A stretch of DNA of 64,000 nt from Nilaparvata lugens (GCF_014356525.2 NC_052508.1:57015441-57079440), one strand, 5' to 3'. Positions 1 through 14,046 are shown, counted from the stretch's first letter. Numbers and translations are program-made. The notes: generated from the letters alone by a model not told the origin.

Positions 1-717
1 AGAGGCTCAAACATCTTCTACAACCGCTTTCAAACGCCTTATCGATCACCATTGAATTTATAACCTTGATCTAAGAGTCATCGCAGTAATCTTTCAGACC
101 TCTATTTCTATTCAATCATGAAAATCATCTGGTAAACATTCTTGTCTAGACCTGAATATCATCCACATAGAATAAAATAACTCAAAATATTGTAGTAGAT
201 GTCTAAAGCTTGAAGCAAAATCTTTCAGAGCATGGAAGTATGAATATTGAAGTGAGTGAACAAGAAAAGCTTGTAATGAATTTTTTGTGGGAAACAAATT
301 TATATTTGGGGGTGGCCAGGGGTCCTGGGGGCAGAATTTGGAAGATCTGGAGGTTTTCCCGTAGCTTCCAGTGTAGTATGCAACAGATTTGGTGTTCTGC
401 GAAACATATGAATAAACAATCATTTGCAAGCCGATAAATGTTTTCTGAGTTCTTTAGACTTTCCAAGTTTGAGTTTGTGTCTAGTGTAAGCCTATAATCA
501 AAGAGGACTTGAAGAAAAAGTCTTCAATATACATTCTATATCCAGTCACAGGAGATGAGATGAATCACAATAAAAAATGGTCCAACGACTGCGATTATGA
601 CTGCTTTATACTCTGTACAGAATTACAGATGGACATGCGCAGCAGAGAAAGCAGACAGCGGGAGGGATACAGAGGTGCGATGTTGCCGATTTGAAGTGAC
701 CAAAGATTAGTGAGGAA

Positions 718-857
718 ATTGAATGAAAAAGACTCAGAAATTGTCAAAAAATCTCTGTTTATCAGAGATTGACAATGGTGTAATAACCACAACCGGTCTT
801 TCTAATTATCAATAATTCAGTGGTTTTTTGACAATTTCTTAGCCTTTTTCATTCAAT
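718..857. repeat. Hairpin / short MITE-like inverted repeat
   Basis: Arms 718-751 and 824-857 are reverse complements with few mismatches (ATTGAATGAAAAAGACTCAG against CTTAGCCTTTTTCATTCAAT) around a ~70-base loop. No terminal duplication was identified. Confidence 0.6.
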
Positions 858-984
858 ATGAATAATTACCACAATATCAACTTCTCAATTACACAAAAAG
901 TGAGGAAATTGGCTAGGCTGTAATATACGAGATGACACTATGAACTATTGGTTGATAAATGAGATGTTATCATGTAGGCCTACT

Positions 985-1065
985 GTCCAATTCAATTCAA
1001 ATTTATTTCCTCCACAAAAATAAACAATTACAAAGTTTGCAAAATAACATGTACCTTGACTTCTA
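985..1065 (-). mobile_element. Possible 3' tail of a non-LTR retrotransposon
   Basis: On the minus strand this reads a T/A-rich end with GTGGAGGAAATAAATTTGAA, the style of insect LINE 3' ends. There is no coding part; the assignment is by resemblance. Confidence 0.3.
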
Positions 1066-2539
1066 GCGACTTCTATTGACACAAACAAGTAAGAACTAAG
1101 GCAGAAGAGGTGGAATTGAAACCACTGCAATGAGTGAAAATCACTTGTTTACTTGAAAGTTGTTTTTAACAATCTGCTGAAATCTTGCAAAACCGCATTC
1201 ACATTTTAAAGGGATGAAATGGATGTAGATCATGTACTGAACGATTCTTGAAATGCCGATATTTTACTGAAAGGTATTTGAAGAGATTTAACGTGAATAC
1301 TCACGATTCTCAACAATGGGGTAAATGCGAAAGAAACTCACCTTCACTTTTATCCGATAGAGAAACTGAATACCTTATAAAAATAAAAACTTTGAATGCA
1401 GTTGGGAACTTAAGAGCACTTAACTCATATTACAATTCGTTGGCTGTGGTAAAGTTTGCATTAAATTTGTAAGTGAGCATGAACAAAGCAGGCGCTCGAT
1501 GACACTCAAGAATAGTAGGCCTATATAGGTACAAATACTATATACTATCCTTGGATGTCACTGACTACTGGGTGAGATAGTGAAAATCATTGCAATCCCT
1601 TTCTTCAAGTTTTATTTCCAACTTGCTCCTTCTTACTTTAGAACTTCCAACTTTATCCGCTCTTCTTCTGTCCCTCATCTATCTGCAACTTGCTTAATTG
1701 CTTGTAATTAATCGATTTTTCGTGTCGGTCTGATAGTGATGACATTCCAGACTGCTCTTCCATCTTCATTTCTCTTATTCTCTGTCTCTTTCTTTCTACC
1801 TTTCTTGCCAATTCCTTCCACTGCCACTATCAAACAAAGTAATGGATATTCAACGATTATCATGAATGGTTTTAACTGGAATTATATAAAATTCAGAGGT
1901 AAAGGTATACTGTACAGTATTATTATGTTATCTGTGGCAAATAGATTCCAGTTCACTCCCATTTATCCCTCCATTATATATTCACATGCATTCTCATTGA
2001 CATGCATTCGCTTACCATTCTCTATGCAAAAATTTCCATTCTTTTGTAATATTATGACTAGTTGATTATAATTTGAAATATAATATACTAAAAATCGAAT
2101 GCCATAGTCGTGACTCATTGGAACCCTGACTTTCAGTTCTGCAATCCAAAATTGATCGAGCTTCAGTTCTATTAATACTGGTTCTGGATACATTTGCTTC
2201 AGTATTTGTTATGATGGAAAAAATCACAGATTTGGAGTATTAAGGACATCTTGAATAAGCTCAAATGAGGATATCATATCTGAACACTTGGACATGAATT
2301 TTTCATCTTATTCAATGCAACCACTCCAAAACTGTGATACAATTGACTTTATACAAATATAATTACTGACAACTATAATTAACTATATTTCAATGAGGTA
2401 ATTCTTGATATTCAATTCTCTCTTCTATAAACCACTGCAATCTACTAGCAGAATAAGAACTATGCCAATTTCAAAACAAATGTCGAAATCTTCAAGCAAT
2501 CACAAGCGACACATATCTTCTTAGTGAACGCGTCTTCAA

Positions 2540-2857
2540 TTAGTCTGAACAAAAATCTTGTCCTATAGACTGCTGCATCATGACCACTATGACGTCTGTC
2601 ATTGGTTGAAATTTCTCCTTCTTACGAAATGGCGTCTGTGTGACTCCTTATTTGTGAACGACCAATGTGTTATGTGAGTGAGGGGGCGTTCACTACAGAG
2701 ATGTTAGTCGCTCCAATGAAAATGAAGGGGCGTTCATTACGAAGGTTTTAGTCGCTTGTGATTGGTCGAAGAGTTAAAGGAGGGATTTGTTTGACGTTGT
2801 ACCGTATTTTTTCGATAGGATGCAGCAGTCTATGGGACGAAATTTTGTTTAGACTAA
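2540..2857. mobile_element. MITE, 318 bp, TTAGTCTRAACAAAA terminal inverted repeats
   Basis: Termini TTAGTCTGAACAAAA... and its complement carry TIRs of about 36 bases that include ATAGACTGCTGCATC. Inside, a GGGGCGTTCA(T/C)TAC motif followed by TTAGTCGCT occurs twice about 50 bases apart. No clear target duplication and no coding capacity. Confidence 0.75.
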
Positions 2858-3382
2858 ACAAATTCAAGGGGCTTTTACCATTGTGTTGTTAGTCACCAAT
2901 TTGTCAAAACAAACCTTAACTAACGATCCATATCATTTTCACCAATTATTAGCACAACTTGAGAGCTGATGTAAAATTAGCCTGCACTAATTGTTACTCC
3001 AGAATCCAGTATCTAAAAGCTCAAAAAACATTGATTTTGTCAAAAATAAACCTAGACTAACGATTCATAACAATTTAATTTGGTAGGCTGTTATCATGCC
3101 GACCACCTCACAGACGTTGAAGCATTACTTGTTGGAGCCGTTAATTTCCAATGGGTTAGAGCTGTTCAAATCTACAATACTCTGTGACCTCACTTATCAA
3201 AATGATAATTATTATATAACATTCGTAGGTGAAGAGACACAAAGATTGTTCAACCGCATCTTTCAACCAAATTCACCTAATGTCTGGGAAACTTCGTGAA
3301 CCAACAATATACGATATAGTTGGTGAACACTTCAAACTTCTCACTATTAAATAGATTTTTTTTTAATTAATCACACAAAAAA

Positions 3383-3506
3383 TAGTTAAGTCGTCGGTCC
3401 TGGCTGCCTAAAAAGCAGTCGTTAGGTCATGTCAGAGGCCCTGAAATTGATCAGTTGAAAACTCTGACACCAGACCTGAGCTAGCAGGTCACTCGATATT
3501 ACTATT
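3383..3506 (-). mobile_element. GC-rich SINE-like block with box-A-like motif
   Basis: A GC-rich block of ~120 bases is embedded between T-tracts. On the minus strand it contains TAGCTCAGGTCTGG, which resembles a Pol III box A, but no good box B. A SINE or another dispersed repeat is likely; the family is not recognised. Confidence 0.4.
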
Positions 3507-3922
3507 TTTTTTTTACAAAAAAATAGGAAAAATACTAACCATTTTATCAAACGTTTAGAACATTAAATTTTCACGCTCAGAGGACAAAAACTAACATGAA
3601 TTTTCAAACAAGGTTACCGGTATCAGATTTTCATAGAATTGATGAACTTCATTCAAGATTCAAATTCTGAAATACAAGTTGAATGCTGTTTTGCCACTAC
3701 AAATAACAACTTTTCTAAAGTGTGACGAAACTGCGCAAATCTCTACTGTATCACTGTTCTACAGCGTTGACCATCGGCTATAAGTGTAACAAATACAAAA
3801 ACCACAAACCAGGACAAAGCATTCGCATTCGGTGAGGTGTTGATTGGCGAAAGAGGGTGCAACAAGGATGTCTCTATCACTCTTTTTTCTCTCTCATCAT
3901 GAATTTACATTGTATATGTTGT

Positions 3923-4041
3923 TTCTCTCTCACTTACTCAATTTAGAACAGTGCTTCTCTTTCACTTACTCAATTTGGATCAGTGTTTCTCTTTCACTCA
4001 CTCAATGTGCTCCTCTTTCACTTACTCAATTTAGAAGAGTG
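3923..4041. repeat. Minisatellite, about four ~30-base units
   Basis: CTCTTTCACTTACTCAATTT followed by a variable (GAACAGTG-like) end is repeated about four times. A related two-copy repeat of AACATTGTCTGTCTCTTTCT lies at 4259-4308. Confidence 0.75.
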
Positions 4042-5211
4042 TATCGCGGTGGCAATCGCTTGTTGTTAGCAATGCATTTGTCAAATGACTTGTGTTACTT
4101 TGGAGAGTAGCGATAATGATATAATGTGGGCCTTTCGATATTAGCGGGGAGGGGGGTGGTTTGGTTTCCCAGTGAGACTGGAGACCAAGCCAAGCGTGCG
4201 TGCTATGCGGTGTATGGACCGGCCTAGTTAGTACAGAAATGAGAGGCAGTGCGTGTGCAAACATTGTCTGTCTCTTTCTGTCAAACATTGTCTGTCTCTT
4301 TCTATTTGTTTCTCTCCAGTAAGGGATCGGTGGTCGTTAATAAGGCGAATTGTCAGACGAAGGGAAATAAAGAAGCCTGGTTATTGGGAGAGATCGCATC
4401 TGCGGCAAGGCCGAGCCGAGCCTCACCTCACAGCTCCGTTTGAGCATCTCTGCTTGACCGGCTAGGGAACCGACAGCGTCTATGCTCGATTTACTTGCCG
4501 AGTTTCTGCAGTTCACAGTTTCACGGTTATCGCTTCTCCACTTGCTAACAACCGCCTGCTGCACAGAACCGTATCATATCGGCAGACGACATTATTTCAA
4601 GGACTTGACTCCTTGCTTAGCATTGCCCAGGTCGTGCAAAGTGTCCAGCTTATATTATTCCCACAACATTATTGTTGCTTAGGGCCGATATCAACTTTAC
4701 CAACCTGTTACAGAATTTAAGCTTGTTTATTAACAGAGAAACTTGTTACTAATTCACTACCAGTGAATGTGTATTTCAAAAATGTGAAAGTGACACATAA
4801 CCTAGCTACATTTGGTCTAACAGTTTTGGGCACTTATACTTGTGGTACTTTTCTGAAAGTTCTGTTATGTTGAATGATTAAATCTATAAATGAATAATTT
4901 TTTCCAAGGGTCGTTTGTAGAGTGGAAGATTAACTGATATGAACCAGTTTAAATTCAAAATGGACTACATTATAACAAACAAAACTCAATATGGATTTGA
5001 TTCAGTTTAAACTAATAATTGATGAGAACTGAAACTGTGCAAAATGCACTTAATTCACATCTGTAGAGCAAATAATGTTAATGTCATGAAACCTCTCCTA
5101 AATTTGGATGAATTGATTTAATTACAGTGGAATTTAAAATATCTTCAATTTGTTTAAACTACTTGATTCCTGTTCTTATAACATCGACTTGCTATTTTGA
5201 AGATAGAAGCT

Positions 5212-5353
5212 ACTTGGAGGGGGATAATTCGCCTATCATTAAAAAGTTTAATAATTTCATGACCACTCTCAATGTTATGATTCTTGGAGGGGGATAATCC
5301 AGGTATCATTAAAAAGTTTAATAATATTTCATGATCACTTTTCAATGTTATCA
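5212..5353. repeat. Two-copy tandem duplication, period 70
   Basis: CTTGGAGGGGGATAATnC followed by TATCATTAAAAAGTTTAATA occurs twice with small differences. Confidence 0.8.
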
Positions 5354-5632
5354 TTCTCTTGATACTATTACACTTTTATGCGATTAGTTTTGACTCCATT
5401 CATTAAACTTCATTCTTGTATATCATGATATGGCATAAGAGTTTTCTCTATTCACAATCATTAGGTCGTTAGCTTCCATATTACGCGACTCATAATAGAG
5501 ATTTTGAAATAATTTTCAAATCATTGCAAATTCATACTATTCATAATTGTAGATTCATTTTATTGAAATGCCCAATTTCTCTAGTTGTGAATAGATAAAT
5601 CGTCCATGAATAGACACGTATTGTCCTTGAGA

Positions 5633-5836
5633 ATATCTGAAGAACTCAAATCAATTGTATTACAATATCAGGATAATATAAAGTAATTGATAGGAAATGT
5701 TAGTGATTTTTCCAGTTTCAGACAGTACATCTAATTAATTTATAAATATAATATCTCAAGAATTACAATCAATTGTACTACAATATCAGGATAATATCAA
5801 GAAAAATGTTGATGATTTTTCCAGTTTGAGACATTC
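5633..5836. repeat. Two-copy tandem duplication, period 118
   Basis: ATCAATTGTA, TACAATATCAGGATAATAT and GATTTTTCCAGTTT recur in the same order at spacing 118. Confidence 0.75.
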
Positions 5837-6592
5837 CATCAAGTGAAGCTGACCAGCCAGTACTTAATCATGCTCAACCGAACAAAACTCTTAACTTCAT
5901 GCAGTTGTAGCCATTAAGTAGAAATCGAAAATGGGTGTGAAAAATTGAAGCAAATTTCCTTTAATATGCGGTGTGCATGAGACAAGTAGTGTTGTTCTAG
6001 CAGTGCAGATCGCTATCTGCAAGGAATTTTCTGCCCGTTGTTGATGTGGAGCCAAATGGCGCGGCGCGTTGGTTGCAGCTCGCACACGCGTGCGTGCGTG
6101 CGTGCACACATATCTTTAGTTGCTGTTGATATCCGTTGATGAACTTGTGGGTGGAGCTGTGTACGTACATTGAAGCTGTCGACAAAGCCCATCCCTTTTT
6201 TCCAAGGGAAATCTTCGTCCATAATCCAAGCTTGATGATGGCACGGCCTACATATCATTAATTTGGTCTTTGCCTACGGTGATATCATGTCAACGTCGGT
6301 AATTTCCCTCTGCCAACATTTCCTTGCCTGATTATTTTTCATACTATACACATCCATAGATATTTATATAAAAAGAAACAGTGAATGTGCAGGATGAGAG
6401 AGAAAACAATGAAAATGGTGGGAACGAAGAGAGATTTTGTCCAGCAATTATTTCCAGAGCGGGATGATGGAGTTCAACATTTGACATTTGCCTTCATGCA
6501 GGCGAGTCATCAAGTATAAATAATCGTTTGATTTCTATCAATAGAAGGATTTGAGTATTACCAACTTACTTTATTGATTTCATTCTAATGTA

Positions 6593-6706
6593 TAATTATT
6601 ATTCAACGAAAATCCTAAATAAATGCTGTAAATCATCCCGAAGACTTCTGCTACTGCAGACATTGACATCAGGGTTAACAGCTAGATGGAAATGCATTCT
6701 CTATTC
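6593..6706 (+). repeat. Dispersed repeat fragment (CCCGAAGACTTCTGCTACTG family)
   Basis: The same ~110-base sequence recurs in both arms of the 36-kb palindrome and at 61.1 kb. This copy stops before the tRNA-like part. Confidence 0.75.
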
Positions 6707-7099
6707 AATTCAATTCCATCTGTCATTCTAATGTATTTGAGAGAAAAATGTCCCCACATAAAATATCTCAGGTTCTCTCTTAGTAACCAGCTGAGGCTAT
6801 ATCAAAAATACTTATAAATTGATTCTACTTCCTTGGAAATTTGTCAATGCTGTTGTAGGTTTTTGTGGGTGATTCTCACGGGATAGCTGAAAACTGTTAT
6901 GCAGAGGCCTACAAGGAGTACTGTTTGATTATCAGTCAGATTGACTGTGTGGACGGGAAGAAGATGTAATGGGAAGGAAAGGTCTTGGAGCGACATCGAG
7001 CCGAGTGGATGAACGTCCAGAAATTTCAACGGAACTCAATTAAATCGCCCGTGCCCGTTTTTCAAGTGAACTCTGGTGGTGCTCTGCTCATCATTCTTT

Positions 7100-7760
7100 T
7101 GTGGCTGTTTCTTTCCCCCTGGCCATGGCCACAGCATTTTCCCTGCTGTCCTCCTCTCCCAGCTGTTTCTCTCTCACTCTCACGAGACTTGATGTTGGCC
7201 GACCAGCGACACTGACCACGCCTCCTCTAATACTTCCTTTTCCAAAATTCTTCTCTTCATTCCTCGGACAGCACTCATCTGATTCCTGCATCGCTGTGCC
7301 GATCAACGCATAATCACCTACGGGCTCTCCTCTCACTCTCTCTCTCGCACACTCTCCTCTCTCTCTCTTTGACTGAACGCTCTTCCGACGTCAACCCCGG
7401 GGCTATACAGTCTTGTCTCGTCTTCTCGGCCTTTCATTTCATTCCTCACAACCCATTACTTATTCATTCTTTATTTCTTCACAACTATTTTCCTAGTCTT
7501 CTTGTTCTTATTATCATACTTCTTCATATTCTCGTTCATCAACATCAACATAGACGTCGTTTTCTTCTCATTTTTCTTATTCACTTCTCGAAACGCCGTG
7601 ATACTTGTGCCGCAACACATAATTGGCATGCAGCCTTAAACTACCTCCCGCGCCTAAACGCTGCCCTCCCCCCCCCTGCAATGTTCGGACGCCTACAATT
7701 CGTTCTCACGTCATCCCGGCGGCCGGCGGTGGCCCCCACCCCAACCCCAGCGGCCCACTT
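7100..7760. other. Pyrimidine-rich and CpG-richer island within the intron
   Basis: CTCTCTC runs (7320-7375, GAGAG on the other strand) are followed by a C-rich region (7640-7760). ORFs here are low-complexity and not convincing as protein. GAGAG clusters are potential GAGA-factor sites (inference). Confidence 0.35.
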
Positions 7761-7920
7761 TTGCTCACATCCTCTAATCACCACAATACATGTATTTCCG
7801 GTACAATCTCAACAATAATCATGGCCAACCAACTCGAAAAAGAGAAAAATACATGTTAATTTGAACATACGCACTCAAGGGTTGATGAATGATCGCACTT
7901 TCAAATCAAATATAGATTCA

Positions 7921-8074
7921 GTCCTGGTTGCAAAAAAACCTGTTACATTTTTACCGTGATTAGATGATTAACTAATCAGAGAAGCCTTCCTTTGTATTCA
8001 GAAAAGTTCTATGTGATTGATCCTCGTGGCATTTAATCGTGACAAAATTCAACAGGCTATGTGTAACTGGGCCT
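7921..8074. mobile_element. MITE, GGCCCnGTTnCA family, copy 1
   Basis: The ends CCTGGTTGCAAAAAAACCTG and CAGGCTATGTGTAACTGGGCC are imperfect inverted repeats. The same family, with the same TTTAATCGNGATTA inner motif, occurs at 42153-42306. Confidence 0.75.
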
Positions 8075-9878
8075 TAGTTTCAGGAAGAAATCAGAAACCA
8101 AGTTTTCTGAAATCACCTAAAGATAAAATCATAAATTAAAATCGATTTTCTAGGCAGACAAAGAAAAAGGTGGGAGAATGTTTGATGGTGGAACAGGTAT
8201 TAATGCCTGCCCCTGTAAGAAGACGACGTTCCATTATCCATTCCAGTCCCATCTATATGACAGCCATTACTTGTTGAACTGAAAACGTTTGTGCTTGTGA
8301 TGAATAGGTTAGCACTTAGGCAAAACGGCAATCATTTGAGATTTAAATATTTCTACTTCAAGTGGAAAAAGAGTTAAATCATAGTTAATTTAACCTTTAA
8401 TTGCATTTTGAGTTACATATGAAGATGAATATCTTATTCCATAATAAGCATTTAGGCACTTCTAGGCCACAGTAGGCATTCTTTGTAGTACTCACTAGAA
8501 TCACCTCTTTGTCATTATTGTAATGAATTTTTCTACACTTAACAATACCGTTTTAAAAAATAAAAAACCCTTCTGTCTCACAGCATCGGTGGAACATTGC
8601 ACACTAACCATAGCCTACAACACAATTTGTGATTTAGTAGAGTAGTTGGTCGGAACTGTACTTATATTAAAAGGTGCACTACAATTAAATTTATGATATA
8701 ATTTGGAGTTTTATTGGAACTCCATAAAGTTTTAAATTCATAACAATGCTATTGCAACTACTCGTATGTCAATCATGTATTCAATTTACCAGTTGAGCCT
8801 CACTCTATCAAATAAATAAATGATTAGGTATCACTGCAGTCTATGCTGAAGCTGAAGCCTACAATGCAACTTCTTCAACAGTTGAAATCTTTAATGAAAA
8901 TATTTCCATAGATCAATGAATACAAGCACATTAGGCCATGTTACAATGCATTATTATATTAATTATAGAATCAAAAAAATTGAAATTGGATAAAATAATA
9001 CTTCAAAACATCAATGGTAACTAACTAGCATAATAGAGAATCTTCGAGGCCTAGTGTTTTTTAACGGAGTTTATCTCTTGCATGAACTGTTGCGGAGTAG
9101 TTCAAGTACGCACGACCGCTCTCACGGGCGTTTCCTCATTAGGAGAAGTCTCCCTCAGAGAAGAATTAAGATGGGGAAAGGAGAGCAGGCGACAGAGAGG
9201 GTGTGTGTGAGGAGAATGGCAAGAGTTGCTCTCGGCGGTGGCGCTGGTTTTATCATGATTTATATGTTAGTAGGGACAAGTACGCTAATGCACCTTTCAA
9301 AGGAATGTCCCTGTCTGCTGGTTGCTGATACCGTGCAAAGTCCAACACACTTCAATTAAACTCATCTAATCCCTGCACCCCGCAACTTGGTTGCGTTTGT
9401 TTTACTCATCAGTCTCTCGCTAACATTTCACCAGTTTCTCAGCGAACCGGTCACCTGATACCGGTGAATAATGATTTTTATAACTTGCTCCCATTCGAGT
9501 TCACAAGAACTAATTGATAATTTGAGGATGAAATCGAATTTTCATGTGCAATTATCGTACTGGACACGTTTTGCAATTGCGGCCTTCGTGATTCCTTCAT
9601 CAGCTCGAGCGTGGGATGTAGGTTAGCCTATGCATTGGGATCTGCAGCATGAATCTGAGCTACACGTCTATTTGTATTATACAAGTACTAAATACAATAT
9701 ACCTTTTTATGCAATTGATTCTTATAATAATGTTTGATAGCTTAATACCATAATAAGACGATTGAGGAAAATTTTCCTTTTCATGCAATTGCTTCCCATG
9801 ATAATATGTGATAGCTTATTATCATAAGGCGACTGAGGAAAAAATGCATTATACTATTGATACATTTGTTACTCTTGA

Positions 9879-10041
9879 GGTGCGTACAGATAAACGCGCC
9901 GCGAACATGAGCAATTCACTTTTAATCAGCTGATTATAACTGTATTTTTACAGAAACGGTAAGATACAGTTATAAAAAGCTTGGCATCAGCTGATTAAAA
10001 GTGAATTGCTCATGTTCGCGGCGCGTAAACCTGTACGCACC
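9879..10041. mobile_element. MITE, 163 bp, GGTGCGTACAG termini, near-perfect palindrome
   Basis: Arms share GGTGCGTACAG, CGCGCCGCGAACATGAGCAA and TTCACTTTTAATCAGCTGAT. A second, inner pair (TATAACTGTAT ... ATACAGTTATA) folds the centre. The arms are almost identical, so the copy looks young. Confidence 0.85.
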
Positions 10042-12454
10042 TTTACATGCATAATAATATAATATTCTCCAATAAGACCAATGCATTCATTGACAAAAAT
10101 TGTCATTCATTTGTTGTGTACCCATTCTTCTTCACAATCAATTCAACCATTTTTCTTTTAAAAATCCTTCTTGAGTAGAAAAACACTGTAACCGATGGAG
10201 GTATTTTTAACCCTACACCACACCTGACATCATCTCTGCAACTGGTGACATATTTGCCTCTATTGAGTTAACCTTCCAAAAAATGGAATATATAAGAATA
10301 CATGTGGTTCGATGGGCATTCTTGCAGACTATACCACCGCTGGCCACCAATGTAAACGGAGGGGGGTTGTTTCTTCTCTTCTATAATATTTGCTAAAGTT
10401 TACTGCTATCAATCCATCTACCAGTATTTGAATCCTCGATTGGTTGGGAGCTTTTAGTGGATTCGTTCATTCAAATGCACAGATTATCATCATTATCTAA
10501 TTGTCACCTATTTTAGCAACTAGCAACTGCGAGCCAGGAACTTCAATGAAATACTAATAAAATTCAACTTCGGGTTTATTGAACTCTAAATAGGTAGAAC
10601 GAATTAATGAAAGTCAGGTAACATGTAAATTTTCAAACAGAACAAAGTGATTCAGCAATTGATTCACAAAAAATATATTCAATTCCAATCTACACATTTT
10701 GGGAACCTGCTGCATTTAAATTTGGGCCTCGGTCATTCTATGAAATTAAATTTTGAGCTTAATAAGAAAAACAACAAAAGTTTGGCACTCACCAGTTTAA
10801 CAATATTCAAACTTGGACTCTTCAGAAACACTCACATACGCTTTAATAAAACTCACTATACTTGAACTCACACGCACAAAAAATTTCCTGATTCTACTCC
10901 TACTAACTCTATAAAATTTGGTTTCCAATTCAACTAGATAAAAATTACTGATAACTGAAAACTTAACAATTTGTCCCTCTGAATGGGAAATGGGCCCATT
11001 CAGAGGACCGAGGCTCGCACACCGTTACATGTTTTCCCAGTTACGTCTCAATTCGAACTGAGGCCTTTTCACTGAAAATTATTCCCCCTCCACGAACGTT
11101 GAGCATAATTCCCAGTGGAAAATCCAAAGCTGCAAAAAGGTCAATGGTCGTACAATTCCCAAATACAGTAGCTTTTTCGACAAGAAATTGAAACTGCATT
11201 TGAAAAATGCACGAAAATTGCTTTAATTTCGACAACTAAGCAACAAGTTAGAAAATTCAAACAAGACAGAGTCAATTCTCAGACTAAAACGCAGGGTTCA
11301 ACATACAGTAAAAATCAAAGTTCATTCCAGTTCAAAAAACTGAAAAATAATATAAGATACACAAAAACAACTACAATACTACCCTCTAAATATCACACTA
11401 TTACAACACTTACTTTTATTAGTTACGACCTTGTGTGGGACTTCGTCAGGGAGTGATGTATGAAAAAGTTCATCCAAGTCTTCCAACCAAAAAGGTTTTT
11501 TTACTGGTATGGATTCTCATTTCCCAGATCCAGCTCGAATATGAATGGCTGGAATTTGCTATTAGACCTGTAGTCTTGTTAGAACATAGAAGTTGTTAGT
11601 GAATTGAAAAATTAGAGGTAAGATTTGTGAATATATTTGCGAAATCAAAATGGGTGCTGCGTCTGGTGCATTGGTTGTCTTTCAATAACTCGTAATAACT
11701 ACACAACAAAGTTTCTCATGATTTATGTGTCCACTTTTGGCTGTACCCTTTCCGGACAAAAAATGGAGGTAGGTAATGATGGCCAATGTGAAAAAGTAGT
11801 CTAAGCGCAGTCTCCATCGTTATGACAAACGAACAAGTCAGACGACAAAGTATTCCTCGGCATCTTCAATCATCATCTGTTTTTTGACTGAATCGGCTCG
11901 GCTCGTTTATTTTCGGCGACCGTCGAAACAGTGGAATAACTCAAAAAGTTGTCATGTCTCAAAAATTGTTGGCAGCCCGAGATGCAAGTCGCAGACCGCT
12001 GTGGAACGCCAGGAATCGTTTGACGAGATGCAGTCACATAAACTCTTTCAAGAATTTATAATTTGAAGGTTGGCTGTGATTGGGAGAGGGGTGGGAGCGC
12101 GTTTAAAGAAACAAGCAACGTTAAACGACGAATGGCATACAGAAAAACGCGGTCGTTTAGAAGGATTTTGGTTTGTGGGAGGGTTGGAGGGGGAAACTGC
12201 AAAAGAAAGTCGGACGCGACTGAAGACATATGAGACAATAAGTAAAGAACGAGAGAGCGAACAAAAAGATGGTGCAAATGTTTTTCCCGCTGAAATCAGC
12301 CGCCGGACTTTCGCCTGTGACGAAATTCTTATTCTGCTCCCTCCACTACAAACATCACTTCTTGAAATGCACAGCGACTTGTTTTTTGCTGTTTCCGATT
12401 TGACATTGTATATATCGATCTGTGGCGGTGGTGACGGCTTCTCTCTCTTTGTTT

Positions 12455-12620
12455 CAAAATGAGAGAGAGTGAGAAAGAAAGTGAGTGAGGTGAGAGAGAA
12501 TGAGAGGGAGAGAGATTTTTTTGTGTGTATGTGAGAGAGAGAGATTGTGTTAGAGTGAGAGTGATAGGGTGAGAGGGTGTGTGAGAGTGAGAGAAGTGAG
12601 TGAGGGAGAGTGATGGACCA
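12455..12620. repeat. GA-rich low-complexity tract
   Basis: Repeated GAGAGAG / GTGAGAGAG for ~165 bases. It is a possible GAGA-factor binding cluster; otherwise simple sequence. Upstream DNA (12.07-12.3 kb) is GC-richer. Confidence 0.7.
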
Positions 12621-14046
12621 AGAAAGCTGCTGCCGCTAATGTGTCTCTCAAATCCAGCTAAGTCATCCAATTGATTACCATTTTTACTATTTATTTGCTT
12701 TGAATAAGATCCTCAACTTTGTAGTGAATCAAGTAATAGTTTGTAGCCTCAAGTAATAGTTATTTATTTGGCATTTGTGGGAATCACACTGTGCTAATTT
12801 TAGGCTCCCTTTATTATGGAGTTTTTCATTCCTTATAGATCTCAAATTGGTAAAACAATCAAATTTGTGTGAAATTAAGGGTCCAGCGGAACAGATGTAA
12901 ATCAAAACCGGTTCAGTAATCATTTTCGTTTTTTCGTTTTCTATGAAACATTAAGTCATTCAAGGTTCTGATCCAGAATCCAGAAATCATAATATGATAT
13001 AATCTCCAGAAGCTCAATGATTCTCTCAATTGAACAAGTTTTGAAACGAATGGGGAACTAGAACTCCAAGTGTACTATTGTGGGGTTTAATAATTTCGAG
13101 CGTTAAATAAACCATTGAAAGGAAAGAGTCTGTAATCATGAGTCGAATGAAGACTTGAAATGAAGATTTATATAATCCAGGAATGAGAATAGTAATGTGA
13201 AATGTATTCTTAAAAATATGATTTATGACAAAAAGACAATGAGGGCGGAAAGGAAACGAAGCAATATAAAAACACACCTACAAGTATTATGTATTTTTCA
13301 ATGCATGCGAACAGAAGCTGGGAATATTCTCGTATGGAACGAATATTTTTATTTTGTCTTCATTTTGATTCTTGACTTCACATGTTGGTTGCTCGTCGGC
13401 TTGTTCAATTGGACTGCCTTTGAAATTAATACTTGGTCCATCCGAGTTCTTTTCTGCAGACTCAATAAATCAACATAGCGGGCAAGCCCCTACTCCTACA
13501 AAATCAGTCGAGTGTTATGTCTCCCTTTCCATCTCTCTCCTTCGTTTGCGATCCTGGTTGCTCTGTCTCGTTCTTATCATACAAGAAGTAAACGTTGAGG
13601 CATAGTGACACCACTTGGAGAAGGGATTGGGAACATTATATGGATGTCGGACCGCTGTTAAGTGACCAGTAGATCCGCTCATGTGCAACGAATTAGAAAT
13701 ATTGCAGGGTATATCTCACAAGAGAATGTATAAATATCAGTACATTATATCTCTACAATTTCGACCTATTTAGAAGTATATGGTACTATTATAATAATTA
13801 TTATAGCATCCCTACTACCCTACCAAGTAATACCTAAGGGTCGAAGAGTAAGACTAAAGTGTGCTTTACTACAGTTGTGTTGTGTGTTGTTTTGTAGGGT
13901 CTACAAAGTGTGGTTCACTTTTATGAATAAAAGACGGACAGAATTTCAAAAGTAAATTAGACAGAATTGACAGAATCTTGCTATTTATCACCCCCATGTT
14001 GTTGACAATGTTGTTCACTATCCAAATTGACTCTTTACATTTTAAC

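Noticed and set aside
3096..3299. 67-residue ORF reading FVGEETQRLFNRIFQPN
   Set aside because: Looks protein-like by eye but has no recognised domain, no clear splice sites and sits between repeats; could be a decayed transposon fragment.
7369..7859. Protein-coding ORFs of 149 and 78 residues
   Set aside because: Low-complexity, pyrimidine-rich DNA read in overlapping frames; no domain, no splice context.
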